Notes: a model not told the origin generated them from the letters alone. 64,000 nucleotides of DNA from Psychrobacillus sp042945595 (GCF_042945595.1 NZ_CP168493.1:992001-1056000), one strand, 5' to 3'; counted from the first letter of the stretch, positions 53,376 to 63,421 are shown. A program made the numbers and translations.

Positions 53376-54311
53376 GTGAATGCAGGAATAATTGGTTTAG
53401 GAACTTATTCACCAGAGCAGATTTTAACAAATGCAGACCTTGAGAAAAAAGTAGATACATCCGACGAATGGATTCGAACTAGAACTGGAATAGAAGAAAG
53501 AAGAATTGCTGGACCCGAACAAGATACATCACATTTAGCTTTTGAAGCAGCAAAAGAAGCAATAAAAGATGCAGGAATTTCACCAGAACAAATTGGGCTG
53601 ATACTTGTTGCAACGGTTACACCAGATCGTCCGTTTCCAAGTGTTTCTACAATGCTTCAAGATCAACTTGGTGCTAAAAACGCTGCGGCAATGGACATCT
53701 CTGCAGCATGTGCAGGGTTTATGTATGGTTTAGTAACTGCAAAACAATTTGTAGAATCAGATACGTATTCTCATGTACTTGTTGTAGGAGTTGAAAAACT
53801 TTCTAAAATTACAAATTGGGAAGACCGCAACACGGCAGTACTATTTGGAGACGGAGCAGGTGCCGCTGTTGTAAGTAAAGTATCAGAAGGACGCGGAATT
53901 TTATCATTCGAACTTGGTGCTGATGGAAGCGGCGGCAAACATCTATACCAAGATGGGCCTCATCTTGCAATGAATGGTAGAGAAGTATTTAAGTTTGCAG
54001 TTCGACAAATGGGTGAATCAGCAGTTAATGTTATAGAGAAAGCTGGTCTTTCGAAAGAAGATATTGATATGCTAATCCCGCATCAAGCCAATATTCGTAT
54101 AATGGATGCATCGCGAGAAAGATTAGGATTACCTGTCGAAAAAATGTCGAAAACGATCCATAAGTATGGTAATACTTCGTCTGCATCCATTCCACTTTCA
54201 TTAAAAGAAGAAGTAGTGAATGGGAAAGTGAAAGATGATGACATTATTGTTATGGTCGGATTTGGTGGTGGCTTAACTTGGGGTGCCATTACATTAAAAT
54301 GGGGAAAATAA
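53376..54311 (+). CDS. fabH: beta-ketoacyl-ACP synthase III
   Basis: Starts fatty-acid synthesis by condensing acyl-CoA with malonyl-ACP; in Bacillales the branched primers derive from branched-chain amino acids. 311 residues: catalytic Cys in ISAACAGFMYGL near 112, His in LIPHQANIRI near 238 and Asn in HKYGNTSSASIP near 268. GTG start with AGAGGAA ahead. Followed by fabF after 28 bases. Confidence 0.96.
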   Translation: MNAGIIGLGTYSPEQILTNADLEKKVDTSDEWIRTRTGIEERRIAGPEQDTSHLAFEAAKEAIKDAGISPEQIGLILVATVTPDRPFPSVSTMLQDQLGAKNAAAMDISAACAGFMYGLVTAKQFVESDTYSHVLVVGVEKLSKITNWEDRNTAVLFGDGAGAAVVSKVSEGRGILSFELGADGSGGKHLYQDGPHLAMNGREVFKFAVRQMGESAVNVIEKAGLSKEDIDMLIPHQANIRIMDASRERLGLPVEKMSKTIHKYGNTSSASIPLSLKEEVVNGKVKDDDIIVMVGFGGGLTWGAITLKWGK

Positions 54312-54339
54312 CTGGGGAACATTGGGAGGAAGAATATAT

Positions 54340-55572
54340 ATGACAAAACGTAGGGTTGTCGTAACAGGAGTCGGTGCTGTTACACCACTAGGAAATGATA
54401 TAGAAACAACTTGGTCGGCTATTAAAGAAGGAAAATCAGGCGTGGGTATGCTTACACGATTGGATGCAAGTCAGTTTTCCGCAAAAGTTGCAGCTGAAGT
54501 AAAAGATTTCGATATTGAGAAATATATTGAGAAAAAAGATGCTCGTAAGATGGATCGTTTTACTCATTATGCACTTGCGGCTTCTATCATGGCGGTAGAA
54601 GACGCTAATTTAACGATTACAGAAGAGATTGGTCTACGAACTGGTGTATGGATTGGTTCGGGAATTGGTGGGATGGAGACATACGAAGCACAGTTCCGTG
54701 TATTTTTAGAAAAAGGTGCTCGTCGTGTAAGTCCATTTTTTGTTCCGATGATGATTCCAGATATGGCGGCAGGTCAAGTGTCGATTCATTTTGGAGCAAA
54801 AGCGATTAATTCATGTAGTGTAACAGCTTGTGCATCAGGAACAAACTCCATTGGTGATGCATTTAAAGTAATTGAGCGTGGGGACGCGGATGTAATGATT
54901 ACAGGTGGTGCTGAATCTCCGATTACACATATGTCTGTTGCTGGGTTTTGTTCAAACACCGCACTTACGTTAAATACAGATCCGCAAACTGCCTCAAGAC
55001 CATTTGATGCAAACCGTGATGGATTTGTAATCGGAGAAGGTGCAGGGATAATCATTTTAGAAGAGTATGAACATGCAGTAGCACGTGGTGCGAAAATTTA
55101 TGCAGAGATTATTGGATATGGCTCAACAGGTGATGCACATCATATTACTGCTCCTGCACCTGGAGGAGAAGGAGCAGCTCGTGCCATGAAACAAGCAATT
55201 GCAGATGCAGGTATTAAACCAGAACAAATCGATTATATTAACGCTCATGGAACAAGCACGCCTTATAATGATCAGTTTGAAACAATGGCTGTTAAATCTG
55301 TTTTTGGGGAACATGCATATAATTTAGCAATGAGTTCTACAAAATCAATGACAGGGCACTTACTAGGAGCTGCAGGTGGAGTAGAAGCGATTTTCACTGT
55401 ATTAGCTTTAAAAGAAGGAATATTGCCACCAACGATGAATTTAGAAACACCAGATCCAGAATGCGACTTGGATTATGTACCAAATGCCGCTAGAAATGCG
55501 GAAATTGAGTACGCAATGAGCAATTCACTCGGTTTTGGTGGACATAATGCTAGTATTTTATTCAAAAAATAA
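54340..55572 (+). CDS. fabF: beta-ketoacyl-ACP synthase II
   Basis: Elongates acyl-ACP with malonyl-ACP. 410 residues of the thiolase fold: VVVTGVGAVTPLG at the start, catalytic Cys in VTACASGTNSIGDAF near 163, His in NAHGTSTPYND near 301 and TGHLLGAAGGVEA near 337. ATG at 54340 follows GGGAGGAAG; the frame is open six codons further but through the ribosome site. Terminator follows at 55629. Confidence 0.96.
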   Translation: MTKRRVVVTGVGAVTPLGNDIETTWSAIKEGKSGVGMLTRLDASQFSAKVAAEVKDFDIEKYIEKKDARKMDRFTHYALAASIMAVEDANLTITEEIGLRTGVWIGSGIGGMETYEAQFRVFLEKGARRVSPFFVPMMIPDMAAGQVSIHFGAKAINSCSVTACASGTNSIGDAFKVIERGDADVMITGGAESPITHMSVAGFCSNTALTLNTDPQTASRPFDANRDGFVIGEGAGIIILEEYEHAVARGAKIYAEIIGYGSTGDAHHITAPAPGGEGAARAMKQAIADAGIKPEQIDYINAHGTSTPYNDQFETMAVKSVFGEHAYNLAMSSTKSMTGHLLGAAGGVEAIFTVLALKEGILPPTMNLETPDPECDLDYVPNAARNAEIEYAMSNSLGFGGHNASILFKK

Positions 55573-55628
55573 GATACAAAACGTACAAAAAATATGTAAA
55601 TATTAATATTAGAAAATAAAGTAAAACA

Positions 55629-55668
55629 AAAAAGTATTTCCCAAAATAATTGGGAAATACTTTTTTTA
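55629..55668 (+). terminator. terminator of fabH-fabF
   Basis: AAAAGTATTTCCC pairs with GGGAAATACTTTT around a nine-base AT loop, then further T. Confidence 0.9.
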
Positions 55669-56098
55669 TATTATAAAAATAATACGTGAATACTTCAATA
55701 ATTTAAAGGGGTGGTTCGCTAAAGTATACATTTGAAAAATTCCATTTCTGTGTTTTATATTGTCGGAATTGGGAGAATTAATTATCTTATTAAAATAATT
55801 TATTAAATTAGTGAATTTTAACGAAAGTGTTGATATGAGAAGGTTTAAAAAGAATTTTTCATTTTCAAAAAAGAGTAAATTAAGGGAATAATAAAAAAAT
55901 GTATTGCGATTGTAATGATACTGTAATAGAATTTACACGAGAGATGAATTAACAGAAAAATTGAAATTTAGGGTTGTGTATAGAGATAAAAAATTTACCT
56001 TACAGAAAATACCATACATTCGAGTGATTTAACGTCAAGAGAAGAAACGGATGAGAATCGTTGGAAGTTTGATGCAGGAAGGGAGTTTTATTTTAGAC
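55669..56098 (+). promoter_or_regulatory. opp upstream region with promoter and 11-bp-period TGTWAH repeats
   Basis: No gene in these 430 AT-rich bases. TTGCGA (55904-55909), 17 bp, TAGAAT (55927-55932) is a plausible promoter. Overlapping it, TGTATT, TGTAAT and TGTAAT at 55900, 55911 and 55922 are spaced by five bases each, the pattern of WalR-like response regulators (the first has one mismatch). A weak CodY-like match lies at 55860-55874 (11 of 15). Binding proteins are not established. Confidence 0.5.
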
Positions 56099-57106
56099 AT
56101 GACAAATAAACTATTGGAAATTAAAGATTTACACACTGGTTTTCGCATTAAAGATACATATTATGATGCAGTCGATGGCGTATCGATCACATTAAAGCAA
56201 AATGAAATTCTTGCAATTGTTGGAGAGTCAGGTTGTGGAAAGAGTACTTTAGCAACATCTATAATCGGACTTCATGATCATAATAAAACAAGAGTACAAG
56301 GTGAGATTAATTACAACGGAGAAAACCTAGCAAGCCTTGATGAAGAAAAGTTTAATAAAGTAAGAGGTGAAGAGATTGGAATGATATTCCAAGATCCTTT
56401 ATCTGCTTTAAATCCACTTATGCATATTGGTGATCAAATAGAAGAAGGATTAATATACCATACGAAGATGTCTAAAAATGATAGGGAAAAACGTGTATTA
56501 GAGTTGTTAGCGCAGGTAGGTATTCCTAATCCTAGGAGAACTGCAAAGCAATTTCCACATCAGCTATCTGGTGGTATGAGACAGCGTGTTATTATAGCAA
56601 TTGCAATTTCCTGTAAGCCTAAGGTAATTATCGCTGACGAACCGACAACTGCTTTAGACGTTACAATACAAGCTCAAATACTGGATTTGCTAAAAGATCT
56701 ACAAGCAGAAACAGGAGCGGGAATAATTTTGATCACTCATGATTTAGGAGTTGTAGCGGAAGTAGCAGATCGGGTTGCAGTTATGTATGCTGGAGAGATA
56801 ATTGAAGAAGCTTCAGTAGAAGACTTATTTTCGAATCCAAAGCATCCTTATACACGATCATTATTTAACTCTATACCCCAAATGAATAGTGAAAATGAAA
56901 AACTTCAAGTAATACAAGGAATGGTACCTTCTCTGATGAATCTACCAAGAAGTGGATGCCGATTCTCAGCGAGGATTCCATGGATTCCAAGTATCGCACA
57001 TGAAGAAAATCCAACACTTCATGAAGTTTCTCCAGGTCATTTAGTTAGATGTACTTGCTGGAAGCACTTTCATTTTGAAAGTGAAGAAGGAGGAAATTCA
57101 CGATGA
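56099..57106 (+). CDS. oppD: oligopeptide ABC transporter, ATP-binding protein OppD
   Basis: 335 residues: Walker A GESGCGKST near 42, signature LSGGMRQRV near 160, Walker B VIIADEPTTALD, and the C-terminal oligopeptide-transporter extension with a cysteine set (SGCRFSARIP, RCTCWKH). ATG at 56099 gives the usual MTNKLLEIKDLHTGF start, but its distance from AGGAAGGGAG is long (13 bases); in-frame ATGs at 56072 and 56051 are alternatives. First gene of opp DFBCA, whose order recalls B. subtilis appDFABC at the same place between fabF and trpS. Confidence 0.94.
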   Translation: MTNKLLEIKDLHTGFRIKDTYYDAVDGVSITLKQNEILAIVGESGCGKSTLATSIIGLHDHNKTRVQGEINYNGENLASLDEEKFNKVRGEEIGMIFQDPLSALNPLMHIGDQIEEGLIYHTKMSKNDREKRVLELLAQVGIPNPRRTAKQFPHQLSGGMRQRVIIAIAISCKPKVIIADEPTTALDVTIQAQILDLLKDLQAETGAGIILITHDLGVVAEVADRVAVMYAGEIIEEASVEDLFSNPKHPYTRSLFNSIPQMNSENEKLQVIQGMVPSLMNLPRSGCRFSARIPWIPSIAHEENPTLHEVSPGHLVRCTCWKHFHFESEEGGNSR

Positions 57107-58050
57107 GTTTTATGCAAATTAATGATTTACGTGTCCACTATCCAATTCGTGGAGGCTTTTTTAATACAGTTATTGATAATGTTCATGCAGTCGATGGAAT
57201 CAATTTAGAATTCGAAAAAGGGAAGGCATATGGTTTAGTTGGGGAATCAGGTTGTGGAAAATCAACCACTGGAAAATCAATCATTGGGCTTGAAAAAATT
57301 ACTTCTGGAACCATTATTTATGAAGGGGAAGATGTTACAAACAAACGTCGCAACCCTAATTCAACGTTTAATCGTGATATACAAATGATTTTCCAAGATG
57401 CGAATTCCAGCCTTAATCCTCGTAAACGTGTACAAGATATTATTGCAGAGCCAATACGAAACTTTTTGAAGTTAACGCCTGATGAGGAAAAACGAAAAAT
57501 CAATGAATTATTAGCAATCGTCGGAATGAATGAAGATGCGAAAGTAAAATATCCACATGAATTTTCAGGTGGTCAAAAGCAGCGAATTGGAATTGCACGA
57601 GCGATTGCCTGTAATCCAAAGCTGATTATTGCGGACGAACCAGTATCAGCATTAGATCTTTCCGTTCAAGCGCAAGTGCTGAACTTTATGAAAGATATTC
57701 AAGAGGAATTTGGTTTAAGCTACTTGTTTATCTCCCATGATTTAGGAGTCGTTAAACATATGTGTGAGCATATTTCTATCATGTATAAAGGTAGATTCGT
57801 TGAGTCTGGAAATCGAGAAGACATTTATACGAATCCACAACATATTTATACGAAGCGATTATTATCTGCAATTCCTGATGTTAATCCAATAGGTCGGGAT
57901 GTTCGAAAAAGAGAACGTATTAAAGTGGAATCTGATTATGTAATCGAGCATAAAAATTATTATGATCCAAACGGAAGAGTATTTGACTTAAAAAAATTGA
58001 CAGATACACATTTTGTAGCGATGAGTGCTCACGAAAAGGGGGGCATGTAA
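57103..58050 (+). CDS. oppF: oligopeptide ABC transporter, ATP-binding protein OppF
   Basis: Second ATPase of the importer. 315 residues with GESGCGKSTTGKS near 52, QMIFQDANSSLNPRKRV, signature FSGGQKQRIGIA near 155 and LIIADEPVSALD. Starts within the end of oppD (4-base overlap). The tail has the short OppF extension with an HFVAMSAHE end rather than the cysteine set of OppD. Confidence 0.95.
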   Translation: MSFMQINDLRVHYPIRGGFFNTVIDNVHAVDGINLEFEKGKAYGLVGESGCGKSTTGKSIIGLEKITSGTIIYEGEDVTNKRRNPNSTFNRDIQMIFQDANSSLNPRKRVQDIIAEPIRNFLKLTPDEEKRKINELLAIVGMNEDAKVKYPHEFSGGQKQRIGIARAIACNPKLIIADEPVSALDLSVQAQVLNFMKDIQEEFGLSYLFISHDLGVVKHMCEHISIMYKGRFVESGNREDIYTNPQHIYTKRLLSAIPDVNPIGRDVRKRERIKVESDYVIEHKNYYDPNGRVFDLKKLTDTHFVAMSAHEKGGM

Positions 58051-58051
58051 T

Positions 58052-59014
58052 ATGTGGAAAACAATTGTAAGACGAACATTAATCATGATTCCACAACTAA
58101 TCGTTCTAAGCTTATTAATTTTCATGATGGCTAAATTTATGCCAGGAGATCCTTTTACGGGAAAGATTACACCAGAGACGGATCCTAATCGTATAGAAGA
58201 ACTACGTGAGTTGGCCGGTTTAAATGATCCGTGGTATGAACAGTACGCCCACTGGATGTTAAACGCAGTGCAAGGGGATTTTGGTAAAAGTTATACGTAT
58301 AAAATAGGTGTTTCAACTTTGATTGGTGAAAGAGCTATAAATACTTTTTGGTTATCTTTAGTAAGTGCTATTTTGTTATATCTAATAGCTATTCCACTTG
58401 GGATTATAGCTGGCCGTTATCAAGATACATTAGCAGATAAGTTAATCGTATTGTATAGTTTCATCGTTTATGCAATTCCGACGTTCGTTTTGTCTTTGAT
58501 TTTCTTATTTCTTTTCGGATATAAATTACACTGGTTCCCAACTGTCGGTAGTGTAGATATTCAATATGATCCAGGTACTTTTGGATACATATGGAGCAAA
58601 ATTTACCATATGTTGTTACCAGCTATAACTTATGCGGTATTAGCTACTACTGGCGTTATTCAGTATTTACGTTCTGAAATTATTGATTCTAAAAGCCAAG
58701 ATTATGTTAGAACTGCACGAAGTAAAGGTATTCCAATTAGTAAGGTATATTCCAAACATATTCTAAGAAATTCCTTGCTACCAATAGCAGCTTTTTTTGG
58801 ATTTACAATAACCGGTCTGTTAGGTGGTTCTATCTTTATTGAAACAATTTTCGGTTATCCAGGGATGGGACAGTTATTTATTTCATCTATTGCATCACGT
58901 GACTACAGTGTAATTACTGCACTTGTTATGTTATTTGGATTCTTAACGTTATTAGGTAGTCTACTGTCCGATATTATCATGAGTATTGTTGACCCAAGAA
59001 TAAGGATAGAGTAG
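58052..59014 (+). CDS. oppB: oligopeptide ABC transporter, permease OppB
   Basis: 320-residue membrane permease with six helices; long outside loop after helix 1 (about 35-100) and the BPD motif region DYVRTARSKGIPISKVYSKH near 220 that contacts the ATPases. ATG at 58052 has AAAGGGGGG eight bases ahead; an earlier in-frame codon lies inside oppF. The start is one base after the oppF stop. Confidence 0.94.
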   Translation: MWKTIVRRTLIMIPQLIVLSLLIFMMAKFMPGDPFTGKITPETDPNRIEELRELAGLNDPWYEQYAHWMLNAVQGDFGKSYTYKIGVSTLIGERAINTFWLSLVSAILLYLIAIPLGIIAGRYQDTLADKLIVLYSFIVYAIPTFVLSLIFLFLFGYKLHWFPTVGSVDIQYDPGTFGYIWSKIYHMLLPAITYAVLATTGVIQYLRSEIIDSKSQDYVRTARSKGIPISKVYSKHILRNSLLPIAAFFGFTITGLLGGSIFIETIFGYPGMGQLFISSIASRDYSVITALVMLFGFLTLLGSLLSDIIMSIVDPRIRIE

Positions 59015-59046
59015 ACGAATTATATGTTAAGGAGAGGTGAATAAGA

Positions 59047-59949
59047 ATGGCAAATAAAGAGAACAAAAAAGAAATTGTAGAAGTAAGTGCACCTGCAACT
59101 GGGATGCAAGTTATTTTTCGAGAGTTTAAAAAAGATAAATTGGCAATGTTTTCACTTATAGCATTAGTAGTTGTTATTATTGGGGTTTTTTTATGGGCTT
59201 GGCGGATCGATGAACAAACTTTGATGCGAGTTAGTTTACGTGATAAATATGCTCCTCCGGGAGATAAATTCTTTTTAGGAGCAGACCAAGGAGGGAAAGA
59301 TATTCTTGGGCAGCTTATAATTGGAGCTAAAAATTCAATTACAATCGCCATTTTTATTACAATTATTACTGGTGTATTCGGTATTGTTGTTGGTTTAATT
59401 TGTGGTTATTTCGGTGGATGGATCGATAATATTTTTATGCGAATTATTGACTTTTTCATTACTATACCTTCATTAATGTTAATAATCGTATTCGTTACGA
59501 TTATTCCTAAATATTCAATTACGATGTTCATCCTAATTTTGAGTATTTTCATTTGGCCTCCTACTGCACGTCTTATACGAAGTAAGGCTTTGTCTGAAAG
59601 TAGACGTGATTATGTGAATGCGTCTAAAACGTTAGGAACTAAGGGATTCGTAATAATTTTTAAAGAAATAATGCCGAATTTAAGTTCTATCTTAATAGTT
59701 GAGATGACATTAAACTTTGCAGGAAACGTCGGTATCGAAACAGGTTTATCTTTTCTAGGATTCGGGCTGCCACCATCAACCCCAAGTTTAGGAACATTAA
59801 TTAGTTATGCGAATAACCCACTTGTATTACAGGAAAAGTGGTGGGTATGGTTACCTGCATCTATCTTTATATTACTAATGATGTTAGGGATCAATTATGT
59901 AGGGCAGGCATTACGCCGTTCGGCAGATGCAAAACAACGTCTTGGCTAA
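59047..59949 (+). CDS. oppC: oligopeptide ABC transporter, permease OppC
   Basis: 300 residues, six membrane helices. N-terminal OppC domain (GMQVIFREFKKDKLAMFSL), GADQGGKDILGQLI before the permease core, and the EAA-type loop DYVNASKTLGTKGFVIIFKE near 192. AAGGAGAGGTG ribosome site. Confidence 0.95.
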   Translation: MANKENKKEIVEVSAPATGMQVIFREFKKDKLAMFSLIALVVVIIGVFLWAWRIDEQTLMRVSLRDKYAPPGDKFFLGADQGGKDILGQLIIGAKNSITIAIFITIITGVFGIVVGLICGYFGGWIDNIFMRIIDFFITIPSLMLIIVFVTIIPKYSITMFILILSIFIWPPTARLIRSKALSESRRDYVNASKTLGTKGFVIIFKEIMPNLSSILIVEMTLNFAGNVGIETGLSFLGFGLPPSTPSLGTLISYANNPLVLQEKWWVWLPASIFILLMMLGINYVGQALRRSADAKQRLG

Positions 59950-60024
59950 AACCAGTACGAATTTGGTATTAAACGTTTATCGTTTGATATAGAAACAATA
60001 GAGAATAAAAAGGAGGAAATAGAA

Positions 60025-61881
60025 ATGAATAAAAAGCTTTGGACATTATTTGCAGTACTTATAGCTTTCATGCTGGTACTTGGTGCATGTAACAAGGATA
60101 CTGATGAGCCGGCAAAAGGTACTGATGAAGTCAAAAAAGAAGAAGGTAATAAAGAAGAAGGTAATAAAGAAGAACCTGCGGAGGAAGTAGCAGATGATTC
60201 AGCATTATTCCCATTAGAAGTAACGAATGATGGTGATGCAATTTCAGGCGGTATTTTAAAAGTGGCAATGGCAAAGGATGAGCCATTCCAAGGTATTTTC
60301 TCAGCAGAATTATATGAAGATGCTTATGATTCTGATATTATGGCTTTTTCAAGTAACTCTCTTTTTGGAACAGATGGAGACTTTTTATTAGATGATTCAG
60401 GAATTGCAAGTATGACTGTAGATCAAGCTAATAACAAAGTTACAATCAAAATCCGCGATGGTGTTAAATGGTCTGACGGTGAACCATTGAAGATTGAAGA
60501 CGTTATTTATCCTTATTTAATCATTGGAAGCAAAGAATATACAGGTGTTCGTTATGACGCCAATTTCCAAAACATTGTTGGTGCTGAAGAGTACCATGAT
60601 GGTAAAGCAGATTCAATCTCTGGTTTAGTAAAAGTTGATGAAACAACTTTAGAAATGTCATTAAAACAAATTTCACCAGCAATCTTTAGTGGTGGAGATG
60701 GAATTTGGACTTATGCTGCACCGAGTCATATTCTAAAAGATATTAAAATGGCAGATTTAGTAGAATCGGATGCGGTTCGTAAAAACCCTGTAACTTTAGG
60801 CGCGTTTAAATTTGACAAAATCGTACCAGGTGAATCAGTACAATTCGTAGCAAACGAAAACTACTGGAAAGGTAAACCAAAACTTGATGGTGTTTTAGTG
60901 AAAGTTGTACCAACAAGCTCAATTTCAGTTGCAATTGGACAAGGCGAATATGATATTGCATCAAGCTTTAGCGCTTCTAAAATGGAAGAAGTAAAAGACT
61001 TTGACAATATTGACATTCTAGGGCGTCAAGAACTTTACTATGCTTACCTTGGATTCAAATTAGGTAAATATGATAACGATAAAGGCGAAGTAATTACAGA
61101 TCTTGCAGGTTCCAAAATGGGTGACGTGAAATTACGTCAAGCAATGGGCTATGCAATTGATGTAGAGCAAGTGGCAGAAGTATTCTATAATGGATTACGT
61201 GAACGTGCTAACTCTTTAATCCCACCAGTTTTCGCATCTTTCTATGATTCATCTATAGAAGGATATACGTTTGATCCTGACAAAGCGAAGGCATTACTAG
61301 ATGAAGCTGGCTATAAGGATACTAATGGCGATGGAATTCGTGAAGATAAAGAAGGAAAACCTTTCGAAATTAAATTCGCTACAATGGCGGGTGACGATAT
61401 CGCTGAAGATATTACGCAATTCTATTTACAAAACTGGAAAGACGTTGGTTTAAATGTAACGTTAACAACAGGTCGTACAATTGAGTTCAACAGCTTCTAC
61501 GATAAAGTACAAGCGGATGACCCAGAAATTGATATTTTCATGGCTGCATGGGGAACAGGTACAGATCCATCACCAATGGGCTTATACTCTAAATCGGCAC
61601 AATACAACTTTAGCCGTTTCTCATCAGATTTCTTAGAGAAAACATTAGCAAATATTGACTCTCCGGATGCATTTGATGCTGATTACCGTGCTGGACAATT
61701 CCGTGCGTGGCAAGAATACATGGCTGAAGAAGCTCCTGTAATTCCAACTATGTATCGTTACGAATTGGTTCCAGTTAATAAACGAGTTAAAAACTGGAAT
61801 ATAGACTATTCAAATGAATCTTACTCTAACTTACAAGACGTTGAATTAGTATCTGATTCTGCAGTTAAATCTTCAAAATAA
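60025..61881 (+). CDS. oppA: oligopeptide-binding lipoprotein OppA
   Basis: 618-residue substrate-binding lipoprotein. Lipobox LVLGAC (Cys 22), then an unusually acidic low-complexity linker with two copies of KEEGN, then the SBP family 5 fold: VKWSDGEPLKIEDVIYPY near 150, the hinge region GAFKFDKIVPGESV, LRQAMGYAIDVEQV near 372 and the C-terminal lobe FDPDKAKALLDEAGYKDTNGDG. It captures peptides for OppBC. Last in its operon and 75 bases after oppC with AAGGAGG; this position often allows a separate, higher expression level, but no promoter was found in between. Confidence 0.95.
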   Translation: MNKKLWTLFAVLIAFMLVLGACNKDTDEPAKGTDEVKKEEGNKEEGNKEEPAEEVADDSALFPLEVTNDGDAISGGILKVAMAKDEPFQGIFSAELYEDAYDSDIMAFSSNSLFGTDGDFLLDDSGIASMTVDQANNKVTIKIRDGVKWSDGEPLKIEDVIYPYLIIGSKEYTGVRYDANFQNIVGAEEYHDGKADSISGLVKVDETTLEMSLKQISPAIFSGGDGIWTYAAPSHILKDIKMADLVESDAVRKNPVTLGAFKFDKIVPGESVQFVANENYWKGKPKLDGVLVKVVPTSSISVAIGQGEYDIASSFSASKMEEVKDFDNIDILGRQELYYAYLGFKLGKYDNDKGEVITDLAGSKMGDVKLRQAMGYAIDVEQVAEVFYNGLRERANSLIPPVFASFYDSSIEGYTFDPDKAKALLDEAGYKDTNGDGIREDKEGKPFEIKFATMAGDDIAEDITQFYLQNWKDVGLNVTLTTGRTIEFNSFYDKVQADDPEIDIFMAAWGTGTDPSPMGLYSKSAQYNFSRFSSDFLEKTLANIDSPDAFDADYRAGQFRAWQEYMAEEAPVIPTMYRYELVPVNKRVKNWNIDYSNESYSNLQDVELVSDSAVKSSK

Positions 61882-61891
61882 TTTAAAAATA

Positions 61892-61930
61892 AAAAACCGT
61901 TCCTAGACGAAAGTTTAGGAACGGTTTTTC
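61892..61930 (+). terminator. terminator of the opp operon
   Basis: AAAAACCGTTCCTA pairs with TTAGGAACGGTTTTT across a short loop. Confidence 0.92.
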
Positions 61931-61948
61931 ATATGGTTTAAGAAGGAT

Positions 61949-62170
61949 GTGATACATATTAGACTTTTACTCTTTTTAATCAGTTATGGATTAGCGGTAA
62001 TCAGTTGTTCTCATTTAGTACTATATTTAAACTATTTAGCATTAGGACACTCTTGGAGCGCTTTAGCTCTGTTTATACTAAGTTCAAATGAATTTGTTTT
62101 GTTCTGTTTATCACTTTTTTCTTTATCGGTTATCGTCTTCTTCCGAGGCCCATTGCGGCTTCCATCTTAG
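61949..62170 (+). CDS. small two-helix membrane protein overlapping the trpS end
   Basis: Up to 73 residues with two membrane helices (about 4-28 and 40-64), a pattern seen in small Bacillales proteins beginning MRLLLFxxSYGLAVI. The GTG at 61949 lies only two bases after AGAAGG, too close; an ATT at 61958 has better spacing (about 9-11) and would start the conserved part, so a rare ATT start is possible. The 3' end runs 41 bases into the convergent trpS gene. I do not know its function. Confidence 0.55.
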   Translation: MIHIRLLLFLISYGLAVISCSHLVLYLNYLALGHSWSALALFILSSNEFVLFCLSLFSLSVIVFFRGPLRLPS

Positions 62171-63116
62171 ACAAGGTTTGTTGTGCGAGCACATTCGCTT
62201 TTTCTGCCCCTCGATCTAAAATGTCATCCAACTCTGTAGAATGGAATAATTGTTCATAACGAGCTTGGATTGGTGCAAAGTGATCATTTATCACTTGAGC
62301 TACTGATGCTTTAAAATCACCGTATCCTTTTCCTTCGTACTTTTGTACAAGCGATTCGATCGATACGTTGGTTAATGCTGCTTCGATCGTTAGTAAATTG
62401 GAAACTCCAGGTTTTTTTTCCGGATCATAAGCAACAACGCCTTCAGAATCCGTTACAGAGCTTTTAATCTTCTTCTCAATTTCTTTTGGTGTGTCTAGAA
62501 TACGGATGGTTGCTTTTAAGTTCGGATCGGATTTACTCATCTTCTTTAGAGGATCTTGAAGTGATTTAATTCGAGCTCCACTTTTAGGAAGTTGGATTTC
62601 AGGAATAGTAAGGACTTCTCCGTAGCGCTTATTAAATCTTTCTGCTAAATCGCGTGTTAACTCAACATGTTGTTTTTGGTCGTCTCCAACTGGAACGATA
62701 TCAGTTTGGTACAAAAGAATATCAGCAGCCATTAATGGAGGGTATGTTAGTAAAGCAGCCGAAACTGCATCTTTTCCGTCAGATTTGTCTTTAAACTGTG
62801 TCATTCTTTCTAGTTCGCCAATATAAGACACACTTTGCATAATCCAACCAGCCTGTGCGTGTGCGGGTACTTCTGATTGAATAAATAGAGTAGATTTTTC
62901 TGGATCAATACCTACTGCAAGATATAAAGCAGCAAGTGAACGAATATGTTTACTTAGCTCCTGTGGATCTTGTGGAACTGTAATGGCATGCTGATCGACA
63001 ATACAAAATATACAATTATAGTTATTTTGCAGAGTTATAAACTGTCTAAAAGCACCAATATAATTCCCGAGCGTGATAGTTCCTGTTGGTTGGACACCTG
63101 AAAATATTTTCTTCAT
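62130..63116 (-). CDS. trpS: tryptophanyl-tRNA synthetase
   Basis: Charges tRNA-Trp. 328 residues, class I synthetase of the compact bacterial type: GVQPTGTITLGNYIGAF with the HIGH-equivalent near residue 15, DQHAITVP, GDDQKQHVELTRDLAERFN near 145 and KMSKSDPN near 192. Its leader carries a Trp-type T-box, so uncharged tRNA-Trp induces it. Neighbours opp and trpS match B. subtilis. Confidence 0.97.
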   Translation of the reverse strand: MKKIFSGVQPTGTITLGNYIGAFRQFITLQNNYNCIFCIVDQHAITVPQDPQELSKHIRSLAALYLAVGIDPEKSTLFIQSEVPAHAQAGWIMQSVSYIGELERMTQFKDKSDGKDAVSAALLTYPPLMAADILLYQTDIVPVGDDQKQHVELTRDLAERFNKRYGEVLTIPEIQLPKSGARIKSLQDPLKKMSKSDPNLKATIRILDTPKEIEKKIKSSVTDSEGVVAYDPEKKPGVSNLLTIEAALTNVSIESLVQKYEGKGYGDFKASVAQVINDHFAPIQARYEQLFHSTELDDILDRGAEKANVLAQQTLSKMEAAMGLGRRR

Positions 63117-63129
63117 CTTTTTTCCTCCT

Positions 63130-63375
63130 TAAAAATAAAAAAACATCATACATCCCTATAAAAAGGGACGAATGATGTATAATCCGTGGTACCACCCAGT
63201 TTGCTAAAAGTAATTTAGCCACTCTTCTTCGTAACGTGAAGGGGACGGTATATGCTACTTCAGGTTCACATATACTGCTCAAAAGTCCATTCTATTTGAC
63301 TGTATGATCTGTTTGCACCAACCACAGACTCTCTACACATACAAATTCAAATATACTTCTCTCCGTCAAAGCATT
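63130..63375 (-). promoter_or_regulatory. T-box leader of trpS (tryptophan specifier)
   Basis: On the minus strand AGAGAG, then GGTTGGTGCAAACAG, the specifier TGG at 63289-63287 followed by ACTTTTGAGC, the T-box TGGGTGGTACC at 63198-63188, and a terminator at 63178-63132 (ACATCAT paired with ATGATGT around ATCCCT/AGGGAC) with a T run. Confidence 0.93.
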
Positions 63376-63391
63376 TTGTATTGTTTTGAAC

Positions 63392-63421
63392 ATTATAGTA
63401 TAGAAGAAACTCAAAAATCAA
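63392..63421 (-). promoter_or_regulatory. promoter of the trpS leader
   Basis: Minus strand TTGATT (63421-63416), 18-bp spacer, TATAAT (63397-63392), just ahead of stem I of the T-box. Confidence 0.65.
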
